The position numbers were made by a program, and so were the translations under genes. Of a stretch of DNA of 64,000 nucleotides, positions 19,101-28,700 are shown piece after piece. The stretch covers positions 63,114,359 to 63,178,358 of the forward strand of contig NC_081852.1 of NCBI RefSeq assembly GCF_963259705.1, given 5' to 3'. Position 1 is the stretch's first letter. Every line of letters begins with the position of its first letter. The DNA comes from Myotis daubentonii (taxonomy: Eukaryota > Chordata > Mammalia > Chiroptera > Vespertilionidae). Below the pieces are notes generated by a model. That model ran no database searches and had not been told where the DNA came from. It was given only the letters and a program-made list of their open reading frames with translations.

Positions 19101-22100
19101 GCCCCTCCCACCGCCCCTGCGCCCTGCTCTCCGAAGCGCCGCGCCCTCCCGCCGCCCCTGCCCCGCTCACCTGGTGAGGACATAGGGCGCGAAGCACAGG
19201 ACGAAGGTCCCGATGAAGGTGCCGATCTTCCTGGCCGCCCGCTGCCGCCGCCGCCGCCGCTCCTCCAGGCAGCGCTCGCGGACGCTGCAGGGGAGAGGGG
19301 ACAGGGCGGCTCAGGGCGCCCTCCGGGTCTCGGGGTCGCCTTCCCCAGCACAGGCAGCGGCCGGGAGGACAGGCCCCCGGCTGTGCAGCCAGGAGACCCG
19401 AGGCCGAGGCCTGGCTGGGCTGTGACATCCCCGAGCCTCGGGGCCGCCAGCCCTGAGAGGGGACAGTCACCTAACGAGACGCGCAGCGGCTGCCGTGAGA
19501 ACAGAACGCACAGAGCACACAGATGCACGGCATGTGCTTGGTGCAGCCCTGGCTGGTGTGGCTCAGTGGACAGAGCGTCGGCCTGCGGACTGAAGCATCC
19601 CGGGTTCGATTCCCGGTCAGGGCACATGGTCCCCTGTGTGGGGCGTGCAGGAGGCAGCCGATCCGTGATTCTCTCTCATCACTGATGTTTCTACCTCTCC
19701 CTCTTCGTTCCTCTCTGACATCAATAAAAAGTATTTTTTAAACAATTGGTTTGATGCCTGAAGCAGTTAGCACCACGCCGGATGCCGGGGCAGGTGCAAA
19801 CGACAACTCGTTATTACCGCTCACCCCTCGCCGGACCGGCGGCGCACAGCCCGAGGGCACATCCCTGACGCCCGCGCTCTGCTCCCTAGGCTGCCGGCAC
19901 CGTCCTGCCCAGTGCGTGGCCCCCGGGGGAGCTGCCTGCCAGCGCGTCACCTGCCTGTGTCATGTGAGGACCCTGAGCTCTGCGAGGCCCGTGAAGCCGC
20001 TCAGCTGGGAAGTGGAGGCAGGACTCGAACCTGCGTCCGCGTGACTCACGGCTGGCCCTGCACCCGGCAACCCAGACACTGCACGGTGAGCCGGGCCTCC
20101 TGCCCTCCGCACCTTCCACCTGCGCCTTCCACCCGCGCCTTCCACCCTGTCCTCCGCGCCCTCCGCCCACGCCTTCTGCCCGCGCCTTCCACCCGAAGCC
20201 GCAGCCCTGCCCGGAGCTACAGGCAGGATGGGGCAGCCCTGCTCTGTGGCTGCAGAAGAGACTCCCTGCGGGGCTGCGAGCCACACGTGTCCTCGTCTCA
20301 GCGTGCGTGCAGGGGCCTGTGCACATACGGTTCACATGTGAGCACCTGGGATTGAGTGGGACATGCGTGTACGTGGGTTCCTGTGCCCTGCCTCACGTGC
20401 CGCTGGTCACGCACATGCACGTCTGTATGTGGTTCTGTGGGGAGAGGATGATGAGCCTTTGTGTAATTGGTCACATCTAAGGAGGGGACGTGAGCAGGCG
20501 CCACGCCCTGCGACAGGGAGGCTCGCATGTTCCTGACGGCTCCGGGGCAGGACCGTCTCAGCACTGAGGGGGCCTCTGCTCGGACACCTGGGGTCTGACT
20601 CCCTCAACCAGGAGTTTGCTTTAGGGGGGGTAGGGGTCACCCTTGGGGAGCTCCCCTGACCTAGCCTCCCCCATCGGTGCTCCCCGCCTGCCTCGCTCTC
20701 ATGCCTTCCAGAAGCCACAGCCCCCATTGAGGGTCCTGGCCACAGAGCCCCTCCCCAGGACAATGGGATACACACTAGCAGAGTCCACGGAAACCTGCCA
20801 GCACTTCCTCTCCCCTCCCTCCCTTCCCTCCCCTCCTTTCCCTCCTCCTCCCTCCCTTCCCTCCTCCCTCCTCTCCCCTCCCTCCCTCCCCTCCCCTCCC
20901 TTCCCTCCTCCTCCCTCCTCTCCCTCCTCCCCCTCCTCCTCCCCCTCTCCCTCCCTTCCCTCCTCCCTCCTCTCCCCTCCCTCCTCTCCCTCCTTCTCCC
21001 CCTCTCCTCCTCCCTCCCTTCCCTCCTCCCCCTCCTCCTCCCCCTCTCCCTCCCTTCCCTCCTCCCTCCTCTCCCCTCCCTCCTCTCCCTCCTTCTCCCC
21101 CTCTCCTCCTCCTCCCTCCCTTCCCTCCTCCCTCCCCTCCCTCCTTCTCCCCCCTCCCTCCTCCCACCTCCCTCCTCCTCCTCTCCCTCCTCCTCCCTCC
21201 CCTCCCTCCCCTCCCTCCTCTTCCCTCTTCCTGGCCCCTCTTCCTCACCCCTTCCTCCTCTGTAAGCAAAGCCTAGGTGAGCTCAGGCTGCCTTAGCCAA
21301 GTGTCCCCCCTTCTCTCTAGGAGAGTCTCAGGGAAGAGCAGGAGTTCCCAGGGGGACCTGCACCTGCACCCCGAGCTGCCTTCCTGAAAGACCTCTGCGG
21401 GTGAGGGTGCGGGTGAGGGTGCGGGTGGGGGGAACCCAGCGCTGACGCTCGCCCTGCAGGGCCATCAGCTCTGAGTCCAGAGGCACAGGCAGCACTGGCA
21501 GGAGGGGCCGGAGGAGGTTAGGACCAGCAGGGGTGCGGCCGGGACTCTCTCTCCCTCCCTCCCCCCCACCTCTCCCCGCCCCCCCCCACACACAGGACGC
21601 CCAGCGCAGGCCCCAGAGAAAGGACGGCCGGGAAGAGCAGCTGGTTCTGGTGTGAGGACCCTTCAGGAGCCCCCCCCCCCCCCCAGAACGTCCAGGCGAC
21701 CCTGTCGGGGCCCCAGAGCCTCTAAGGGCCGCATGTGCTGTGCAAAGTGCAAACCACACACAAACCAGCTAAGTGCCCACTGGTTCCCCTGATGCTGCCA
21801 GGGCCTGCGTCCTGCCCACTCCCGGGGCCAATGTGCGCGCCTGAGACCTGCCCTGGGACCTGCAGCATCGCCCCCCCCCCCCGCCCCTTCCCAAGAGGAA
21901 AGGGGTCGCCAAGACCGCACCTGAGTGTGGAGGAGGCGTGGGTCCCCCTCCCCCTCCCTTCCCCTCCTCCTTCCCTTCCCCCTCCCCTCCCCGCACCGGG
22001 CGCCCTCACCCCCCTCGCCGCCCTCACCTGGGGTGGATGTCCACCAGCAGGACCAGCGTCTGCATGGTGATCACGTCGATGCGCCGGCAGTGGGCGCGCG

Positions 22101-22695
22101 CCACGCGCAGCACCTTGAGGTACGTGGCGCAGAGCACAAGCAGGGCGAGCAGGAAGCTGAGCGCGTGGAAGGCGCCGGAGAAGAGGGCGAAGCGCAGGCG
22201 CTCGTCGGGGCGGCGGCTGCACAGCGCGCAGGACGCGGAGGGCGCGTGGAAGCCGAGCCAGGAGCGCGCGAGCGCCGCGGCGGGGAAGGCCAGCGCGTGC
22301 AGCCACGTGTAGGCCACGAGCAGCGCGGCGCCGCGGGGGCGCACCCGGGCGCGGTACCGCAGCGGGAAGACCACGGCCGCCCAGCGGTCCAGGCCCAGCG
22401 CGGCCATGCTCAGCATGGCGTTGCTGGCCAGGAAGGTGTCCAGGAAGGCGACCAGGCGGCACAGGCGGTCGCCCGCGGGCTGGCGCTGCGCCACGACGGC
22501 CGCCAGCGTGAGCGGCATGTTGACCACGGTGCCCAGCAGGTTCCCGCACGTGAGGTTGAGCGTGAAGAGCGCGGGCGCGGGGCGGCGCAGGGCGGCGCTG
22601 TGCAGCAGGCAGAGCAGCACCAGCGCGTTGGCGAGCAGCGACACGCCCATGGTGGCCGCCAGCAGCCCCGCCAGCCCCGCGTCCCAGGAGTTCAT
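15869..22695 (-). CDS. GPR26: GPR26, orphan class A G-protein-coupled receptor (complete)
   Basis: Three exons on the minus strand (22695-22028, 19284-19171, 16100-15869; 668 + 114 + 232 nt) join through GT-AG introns to an uninterrupted 337-residue protein, the same length as human GPR26. It starts MNSWDAGLAG and ends LPIAE. Seven hydrophobic segments are visible. Landmarks: N23 in TM1, NLTCGNLL with N52 in TM2, C79 at the top of TM3, DRW at 103-105 in place of DRY, C156/C159 in the second extracellular loop, an Arg-rich third intracellular loop (R232-R241), CFAP (253-256) for the usual CWxP, and DPFVY (290-294) for NPxxY. GPR26 is a brain-expressed orphan reported as constitutively active on Gs/cAMP; that is family knowledge, not seen here. 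The paralogue GPR78 is less likely because identity to GPR26 runs along the whole chain and CPXM2 is next door. Confidence 0.97.
16330..16460 (+). repeat. MIR fragment in GPR26 intron 2
   Basis: The order GTGAGGAGGTAAGTGC, GGTTAAGTCCTTGGCCC, GGGACTGGACCCCGGG follows the MIR core (...gaggaaactgaggc...gttaagtgacttgccc...gattcgaacccagg). Diverged. Confidence 0.65.
16533..16757 (+). repeat. 28-bp minisatellite in GPR26 intron 2
   Basis: GGCTAGCGG starts at 16533, 16561, 16589, 16617 and 16645 and continues at the same 28-bp spacing to about 16730: eight copies of a unit with GTGTGTGACCCCGGCTAGCG. Two main variants alternate (CCGGCCT and CCAGACT), giving a small map useful for typing alleles. Confidence 0.96.
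17890..18090 (+). repeat. VES SINE in GPR26 intron 2
   Basis: Sense to the + strand, antisense to the gene: GGTTCGATTCCCGTC near 17937, the GTGGGGGGCGTGCAGGAGGC core, CT-rich tail, AATCAATACAAATATTTTTT end. Confidence 0.92.
19036..19164 (+). repeat. Short GC-rich tandem repeat abutting GPR26 exon 2 donor
   Basis: GCTCTCCGAAGC starts at 19036, 19084 and 19126: three copies of a 42-48-bp unit. On the gene strand the array begins directly after the GTGAGC donor of exon 2 and is rich in G runs. Confidence 0.88.
19171..19284 (-). CDS. GPR26: GPR26 coding exon 2 (third loop and TM6)
   Basis: 114 nt between CCCCTGCAG and GTGAGC on the gene strand, entered two bases into the Ser223 codon and left two bases into Arg261. 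It encodes SVRERCLEERRRRRQRAARK and TM6 with CFAPYVLT. The GCCGCC-rich coding repeat makes a run of five Arg. Confidence 0.96.
19545..19745 (+). repeat. VES SINE in GPR26 intron 1
   Basis: Well-preserved copy: GGCTCAGTGGACAGAGCGTC A-box region, GGGTTCGATTCCCGGTC B box, GTGTGGGGCGTGCAGGAGGC core and ATCAATAAAAAGTATTTTTT end. One of the least diverged copies in the window. Confidence 0.95.
19955..20045 (+). repeat. MIR fragment
   Basis: GTGAGGACCCTGAGCTCTGC, CAGCTGGGAAGTGGAGGC and AGGACTCGAACCTGCG follow the MIR order (gaggaaactgaggc; agtggcagagccaggattcgaaccc). Confidence 0.65.
20805..21258 (+). repeat. Long homopyrimidine tract in GPR26 intron 1
   Basis: About 450 bp of almost pure C/T in CCCTCC, CCTTCC and CCTCCT units with very few purine interruptions. 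Within it a segment of about 95 bp (near 20940-21040) is repeated at about 21040-21135. The gene strand is the purine strand (GGAGGG), so the pre-mRNA would carry a G-rich tract. Confidence 0.97.
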
Positions 22696-22900
22696 GGTGC
22701 GCGCTCAGGGCCCGCCCGCCGCCCGGCGACCCCCGGCCCCGCCGCCAGGGTCCCCGGAGGGCGCCGCCGCCGCCGCCGCCGCCCCCGCCCCGCGCCGCCT
22801 CCCGCCTCCCCGGCGGGCACCTGGGCGCGCAGCTCCCCTGCAGCCCGCGCCGCCTCCCCGGCCAGCGCCGCCCGGAGCTGCCAGCGCTCAGATCCGGGAT
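22020..22900 (-). promoter_or_regulatory. CpG island covering GPR26 exon 1 and its upstream flank
   Basis: CpG dinucleotides are dense through exon 1 and for about 200 bases upstream of the ATG, with GCC/CCG repeats near 22760-22785 and GC boxes. No TATA motif stands out at a suitable distance. This is the likely promoter region; the transcription start itself cannot be placed. Confidence 0.75.
22028..22695 (-). CDS. GPR26: GPR26 coding exon 1 (N-terminus to TM5)
   Basis: ATG at + strand 22693-22695; the exon ends CCCAG before GTGAGG, two bases into Ser223. It encodes the very short extracellular N-terminus, TM1 to TM5 and the start of the third loop (HCRRIDVITMQTLVLLVDIHP). The start was chosen because MNSWDAGLAGLL is the conserved N-terminus; an upstream in-frame Met is not supported. 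Nearly all codons end in G or C. Confidence 0.98.
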
Positions 22901-23048
22901 CGCAGGCGCCGGCACCCCCGCGCTATCTGCTCCCTCTGCCCTCACCCCATCCCTGTCTCCGCGGCGCACCCTCAGCTCAGCTCCTGGCCTTTCTCTTCCT
23001 CCCCTCTCTCCGCTGGGCTGGCTCGCTCTCCCGGTCTGCTCTCCCTCC

Positions 23049-23049
<1 letters not shown>

Positions 23050-23095
<46 letters not shown>
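23050..23095 (+). repeat. CT dinucleotide microsatellite upstream of GPR26
   Basis: About 22 CT units, 360 bp upstream of the GPR26 start codon, within a wider pyrimidine-rich stretch to about 23135. It could lie in the promoter or 5' UTR. Confidence 0.97.
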
Positions 23096-23100
<5 letters not shown>

Positions 23101-23241
23101 CTGTGCTTCTCTTCTCTCTCTCTCTCTCCCACTGCTGCGTCTCCATCTGTCTCTCCCACCCCCAATTTTCTCCTTGCCTCTTGTTCTTCCCTCTCCTCTC
23201 CTCTCCTCCCCGGGGAATCTAGCAGCTTCTATCACAGAAAT

Positions 23242-23360
23242 ACACTCACACACACACTCACACACACACACACACACTCACACACACTCACACACACACT
23301 CACACACACGCACACACTCACACACGCGCGCGCGTGCGCACGCACACGCACGCACACACA
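23242..23360 (+). repeat. CA-rich microsatellite upstream of GPR26
   Basis: ACACACTC and ACACACAC units with CG/CA alternation near 23325-23345 (CGCGCGCGTGCGCACGC), about 120 bp. The alternating purine-pyrimidine part has Z-DNA potential. Confidence 0.95.
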
Positions 23361-23998
23361 GACACAGAACCAGCCCTGACCCAAGGCTTCCCGCAGGGCG
23401 ATTGGCTCCTTGTACCCCCACCTCCTGCTCCCCACTTCGTGTCAGAGCCAGGCTGGGTCAGGACCTCTCCAGGGAAAGGGAGGTCCCCTCCCACCTTCAC
23501 CTCAGGCCCTGTCTCCCGGCCTGAGCTCCTGCGCAGCCAGGCCTGGGGTGGGGTGGGGGGTGCCCTCTGCCCATCACCTTCCAGCCCGAGCATCAGCAGC
23601 ATCCTCAGCCCTCGGGGAGGGGGTTTCGGGGACTCACTGGGCCCCCCGGGCACTCCCTCGGCCAGAAAGGCCCTGATCCGACCCTGACCCTGAGCACAAC
23701 AAAGGCTCACAGTCCACGCACAGCAGAGCCAGTGGGTGACACTCGGGGTGGCGGGCATCCCAGCTGCAGCGTCTGGCGGGCACACCCTCTGCCCTGGCCC
23801 TGGCGAGGCAGGCCCTCCAGGGCGGGGGGCTGGGGGGACACGCGTGCATTTCGGACCCGAGTAGAGGCTGAAGGGCTCCGTGAGTGTGTGCAGCCAGGAC
23901 CCCCACTCCAGGGCCGGCCTCTGCACACTCCAGCGGCCTCGGGCCCCTGGGCACCGGGCTGGCCTCGCCGAGCCTGCCTGTGTGTTGTTTTTTTAGTT
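23361..23998. other. Upstream flank of GPR26, nothing recognised
   Basis: GC-rich unique sequence with no SINE and no exon-like block. The open frames present are short and not supported by splice sites or conserved motifs. Confidence 0.45.
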
Positions 23999-24009
23999 TT
24001 GTTCTTCTT

Positions 24010-24228
24010 CATCCGAGGAGATTTCTCCGCTGGTTTTTAGAGCGAGTGGAGGGAGGGGGAGACAGAGAGAAGCATCGATGGAGAGACACGTGCTTCCCAC
24101 ACACACCCCAACCACGGCCGGGGATCGAGCCTGCAACCAAGGTGTGTGCCTTTGACTGGAACCGAACCCGGGACCCTTCCGTCCACAGGCCGGCGCTCTA
24201 TCCATTGAGCAACACCAGCTGGGGATCT
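24010..24228 (-). repeat. VES SINE, diverged
   Basis: Antisense: GAGATTTCTCCGCTGG.. GAGGGAGGGGGAGACAGAGA, GGGGATCGAGCCTGCAACC, GGAACCGAACCCGGGACCC, GCTCTATCCATTGAGC end. Confidence 0.85.
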
Positions 24229-24596
24229 GTGTCTTTCTAGCCTTTTTCTTCACCTCTTCTTGTTGTTGTCCTCCATCGGGGCCGTGCTGTTATTTGCCCT
24301 GTTAACGTAGCCTTATCACACTTGCCCCAGCACGGCCCGGCTCCCGGACGCCCCCCTCCACTCGGGGCTTGTCGCTGGCGCCTGGGGGTTGGAACGGTTC
24401 CGGGTGCGAGGAGGCTGTGACCAGCTCCACGCTTCATGTGTTGGTTATTCCTTCACAGAAGCAGGAAGCCCCGCGCCCCCCACCCCACCTCAGCACCCCT
24501 CCTCCCCCTCGCTAACAAGCACGCACACCCGAAGAACGTTTGTGAGTTTATTTGGGCCAAACTGTGAGCAATGGCCTGGAGGCAGGATCTCAAGGG

Positions 24597-24977
24597 ATTG
24601 GGATTAGGATAGGGTTAGGGTTAGGGCTAGGGGTAGAGTTAGGGTTAGCGTTAGGGTTAGAGCTAGATATTAGGGTTAGGGTTAGAGTGGGGCTTCGATT
24701 AAGGTTAGGAGTAGGTTGAGGTTAGGGTTAGATTATGATTACGGTTAGGTTCGGATTAGGTTATGGTTATGGGTAGGGTTAGGCTTAGATTAAGGTTAGG
24801 AGTAGGGTTAGGGTTAGGGTTATGGATAGAGATAGGGATAGGGTTAGGGATAGGGATAGGGTTAGGGTTAGGGTTAGGGTTGGATTACGGTTAGGGTTAT
24901 GGAGGATTAGGGTTAGGGTTATGGTAGGGTTAGACTTAGGTTAGGGATAGGGTTAGGTTAGGGTTAGGGTCTTTCTA
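24597..24977 (+). repeat. Degenerate TTAGGG telomere-like block
   Basis: About 380 bp dominated by TTAGGG with many variants (GTTAGGGATAGGG, TTAAGGTTAGG, ATTATGGTTA). The G-rich strand is the + strand, so it points rightward like a right-hand chromosome end. It is clearly decayed compared with a functional telomere. Confidence 0.95.
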
Positions 24978-25374
24978 GTTCCTGGGTGACAGGAAATGCT
25001 CACGTTGGGACCATGACTTTGTCACACTTCCCTGGGTTTTCTTGTGCCTCTGTCCCTAATGGCCTAGCGCCTCCCCCTCCCTCATCACAAACATCCCTTT
25101 CATTATTACCTCACATTCCTTCTCTCCGTGAACGAGGATACGACCTTCACACCCCGACTGCCAGTGTGTGCAGTCATGTCAGCTGTGGCCCTTCGGGCAC
25201 CCCATCCCTCCTACTCTGCCTCTTCCCTTTCTCTTTTCTTCTTTCCTGGACGGATATGGATTCTTAGCAACTGCAGCAGCAGCAGCAGCAGAAATAAAAT
25301 CAACCATAAAGGCCTAATTCTGTGATTGCAGAATAACACTAGTATACACTGCATTCAAAATACAACAAATGGCT
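24978..25374. other. Unique spacer between the two telomere-like blocks
   Basis: About 400 bp of ordinary sequence with a CAG run near 25272 (GCAGCAGCAGCAGCAG). No gene or known repeat is recognised. Confidence 0.5.
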
Positions 25375-25605
25375 CAGCTGGCTTGTCTCAGGGGTTGAGC
25401 TTCAACCTATGAGCCTGGAAGTCAGAGTTTGATTCCTGGTCAAGGGTACAGGCCGGAGTTGTGGACTTAATAACCAGTGTGAGGTGTGCAGGAGGCAACG
25501 GGTCAATGATTCTCTCTCACTCTTTCCCTCTGTCTCTACCATCCCTCCCTCCCTCTCCTCTCGTCTATGAAATCAATACAAATATATGTTTAAAAAAAAA
25601 AAAAC
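25375..25605 (+). repeat. VES SINE between the telomere-like blocks
   Basis: Sense copy: GGTTGAGCTTCAACCTATGAGCC, GTTTGATTCCTGGTCAAGGG B box, GTGAGGTGTGCAGGAGGCAA core, AATCAATACAAATATATG and a poly(A) run of about 12. Confidence 0.92.
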
Positions 25606-25783
25606 AGAACCATAGTAAATGGCTGACACTGGGGAGCTGGTGAAATGGCAGCCAGGGGACAATGGACCTTCCACAGGCAGCTGCTGTAGGAGACTACACA
25701 CAATAACATGTGGAGATGGCTTCTCATGGAAACAAACACTAAACAGAATTCATATAACGATATACCTGAAAGAGTGTGTAATA

Positions 25784-28700
25784 CTAACCCTAACCCTAAC
25801 CCTAACCCTAACCCTAACCCTAACCCTAACCCTAACACCATCCTTATCCCTAACCCTAACCCTAACCCTAACCCTAACACTATCCTTAGCCCTAACCCTA
25901 ACCCTAACACTATCCTTATACCTAACCCTAACCCTAACCCTAACCCTAACCCTAACCCTAACCCTAACACTATCCTTAGCCCTAACCCTAACCCTAACAC
26001 TATCCTTAGCCCTAACCCTAACCCTAACCCTAACCCTAACCCTAACCCTAACCCTAACACCATCCTTATCCCTAACCCTAACCCTAACCCTAACCCTAAC
26101 CCTATCCTTATCCCTAACCCTCAACCTAACCCTAACACCATCCTTATCCCTAACCCTAACCCTAACCCTAACCCTATCCTTATCCCTAACCCTCAACCTA
26201 ACCCTAACACCACCCTTATCCCAAACCCCAACCCTAACACTATCCGTATCCCTAACCCTAACCCTAACCCTAACCCTAACCCTAACCCTATACTTATCCC
26301 TAACCCTAAACCTAACCCTAACCCTATCCTTATCCCTAACCCTCAACCTAACCCTAACACCACCCTTATCCCAAACCCCAACCCTAACACTATCCGTATC
26401 CCTAACCCTAACCCTAACCCTAACCCTAACCCTAACCCTATCCTTATCCCTAACCCTAACCCTAACCCTAACCCTAACCCTAACCCTAACCCTAACACTA
26501 TCCTTAGACCTAACCCTAACCCTAACCCTAAACCTAACCCTAACACTATCCTTAGCCCTAACCCTATCCCTAACACTATCCTTATACCTAACCCTAACCC
26601 TAACCCTAACCCTAACCCTAACCCTAACACCATCCTTATCCCTAACCCTAACCCTAACCCTAACCCTAACCCTAACCCTAACACCATCCTTATCCCTAAC
26701 CCTAAACCTAACCCTAACACTATCCTGATCCCTAACCGTAACCCTAACCCTAACACCATCCTTATCCCTAACCCCAACTCTAACACTATCCGTATCCCTA
26801 ACCCTAACCCTAACCCTAACCCTAACACCATCCTTATCCCTAACCCTAACCCTAACCCTAAACCTAACACTATCCTTAGCCCTAACCCTAACCCTAACCC
26901 TAACCCTAACACTATCCTTAGCCCTAACCCTAACCCTAACCCTAACGCTAACACTATCCTTAGCCCTACCCCTAACCCTAACCCTAACACTATCCTTAGC
27001 CCTAACCCTAACCCTAACCCTAACCCTAACCCTAACACTATCCTTAGCCCTAACCCTAACCCTAACCCTAACCCTAACCCTAACCCTAACACTATCCTTA
27101 GCCCTAACCCTAACCCTAACCCTAACACTATCCTTAGCCCTAACCCTAACCCTAACCCTAACCCTAACCCTAACACTATCCTTAGCCCTAACCCTAACCC
27201 TAACCCTAACCCTAACCCTAACCCTAACCCTATCCTGATCCCTAACCCTAACCCTAACCCTAACCCTAACCCTAACCCTAACCCTAACACTATCCTTAGC
27301 CCTAACCCTAACCCTAACCCTAACACTATCCTTATCCCTAACCCTAACCCTAACCCTAACACTATCCTTAGCCCTAACCCTAACCCTAACCCTAACCCTA
27401 ACCCTAACACTATCCTGATCCCTAACCCTAACCCTAACCCTAACCCTAACACTATCCTTAGCCCTAACCCTAACCCTAACACTATCCTGATCCCTAACCC
27501 TAACCCTAACCCTAACCCTAACACTATCCTTAGCCCTAACCCTAACCCTAACACCATCCTTATCCCTAACCCCAACCCTAACCCTAACCCTAACCCTAAC
27601 ACTATCCTGAGCCCTAACCCTAACCCTAACCCTAACACTATCCTTATCCCTAACCCTAACCCTAACACTATCCTTATCCCTAACCCTAACCCTAACCCTA
27701 ACCCTAACACTATCCTTATCCCTAACCCTAACCCTAACCCTAACCCTAACCCTAACCCTAACCCTCTGCTAATCCCTAACCCTAACCCTAACCCTAACCC
27801 TAACACCATCCTTATCCCTAACCCTAACCCTAGCCCTAACACTATCCTTACCCCTAACCCTAATCCTAACCCTAACCCTATCCTGACCCCTAACCCTAAC
27901 CCTAACCCTAACACTATCCGTATCCCTAACCCTAACCCTAACCCTAACACCATCCTTATCCCTAACCCTAACCCTAACCCTAACCCTAACACTATCCTTA
28001 GCCCTAACCCTAACCCTAACACTATCCTTATCCCTAACCCTAACCCTAACCCTAACACTATCCTTAGCCCTAACCCTAACCCTAACCCTAACCCTAACCC
28101 TAACACTATCCTGATCCCTAACCCTAACCCTAACCCTAACCCTAACACTATCATTAGCCCTAACCCTAACCCTAACACTATCCTGATCCCTAACCCTAAC
28201 CCTAACCCTAACCCTAACACTATCCTTAGCCCTAACCCTAACCCTAACACCATCCTTATCCCTAACCCCAACCCTAACCCTAACCCTAACCCTAACACTA
28301 TCCTTAGCCCTAACCCTAACCCTAACCCTAACACTATCCTTATCCCTAACCCTAACCCTAACCCTAACACTATCCTTATCCCTAACCCTAACCCTAACCC
28401 TAACCCTAACACTATCCTTATCCCTAACCCTAACCCTAACCCTAACCCTAACCCTAACCCTCTGCTAATCCCTAACCCTAACCCTAACCCTAACCCTAAC
28501 ACCATCCTTATCCCTAACCCTAACCCTAGCCCTAACACTATCCTTACCCCTAACCCTAATCCTAACCCTAACCCTATCCTGACCCCTAACCCTAACCCTA
28601 ACCCTAACACTATCCGTATCCCTAACCCTAACCCTAACCCTAACACCATCCTTATCCCTAACCCTAACCCTAACCCTAACCCTAACACTATCCTTAGCCC

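Noticed and set aside
19555..19620. tRNA gene (A and B box sequences seen here and in other copies)
   Set aside because: The boxes belong to the tRNA-derived head of VES SINEs; no cloverleaf with an acceptor stem is kept and a SINE body follows.
15869..22695. Assignment to GPR78
   Set aside because: Length of exactly 337 residues, N-terminus MNSWDAGLAG and the CPXM2 neighbour indicate GPR26.
21722..23146. 474-codon minus-strand frame overlapping GPR26 exon 1
   Set aside because: It is the GPR26 exon read in the wrong frame plus flanking CpG-island sequence; the correct frame gives the receptor.
21925..23379. 484-codon + strand frame antisense to GPR26 exon 1
   Set aside because: Shadow of a very GC-rich exon and pyrimidine microsatellite; no domain.
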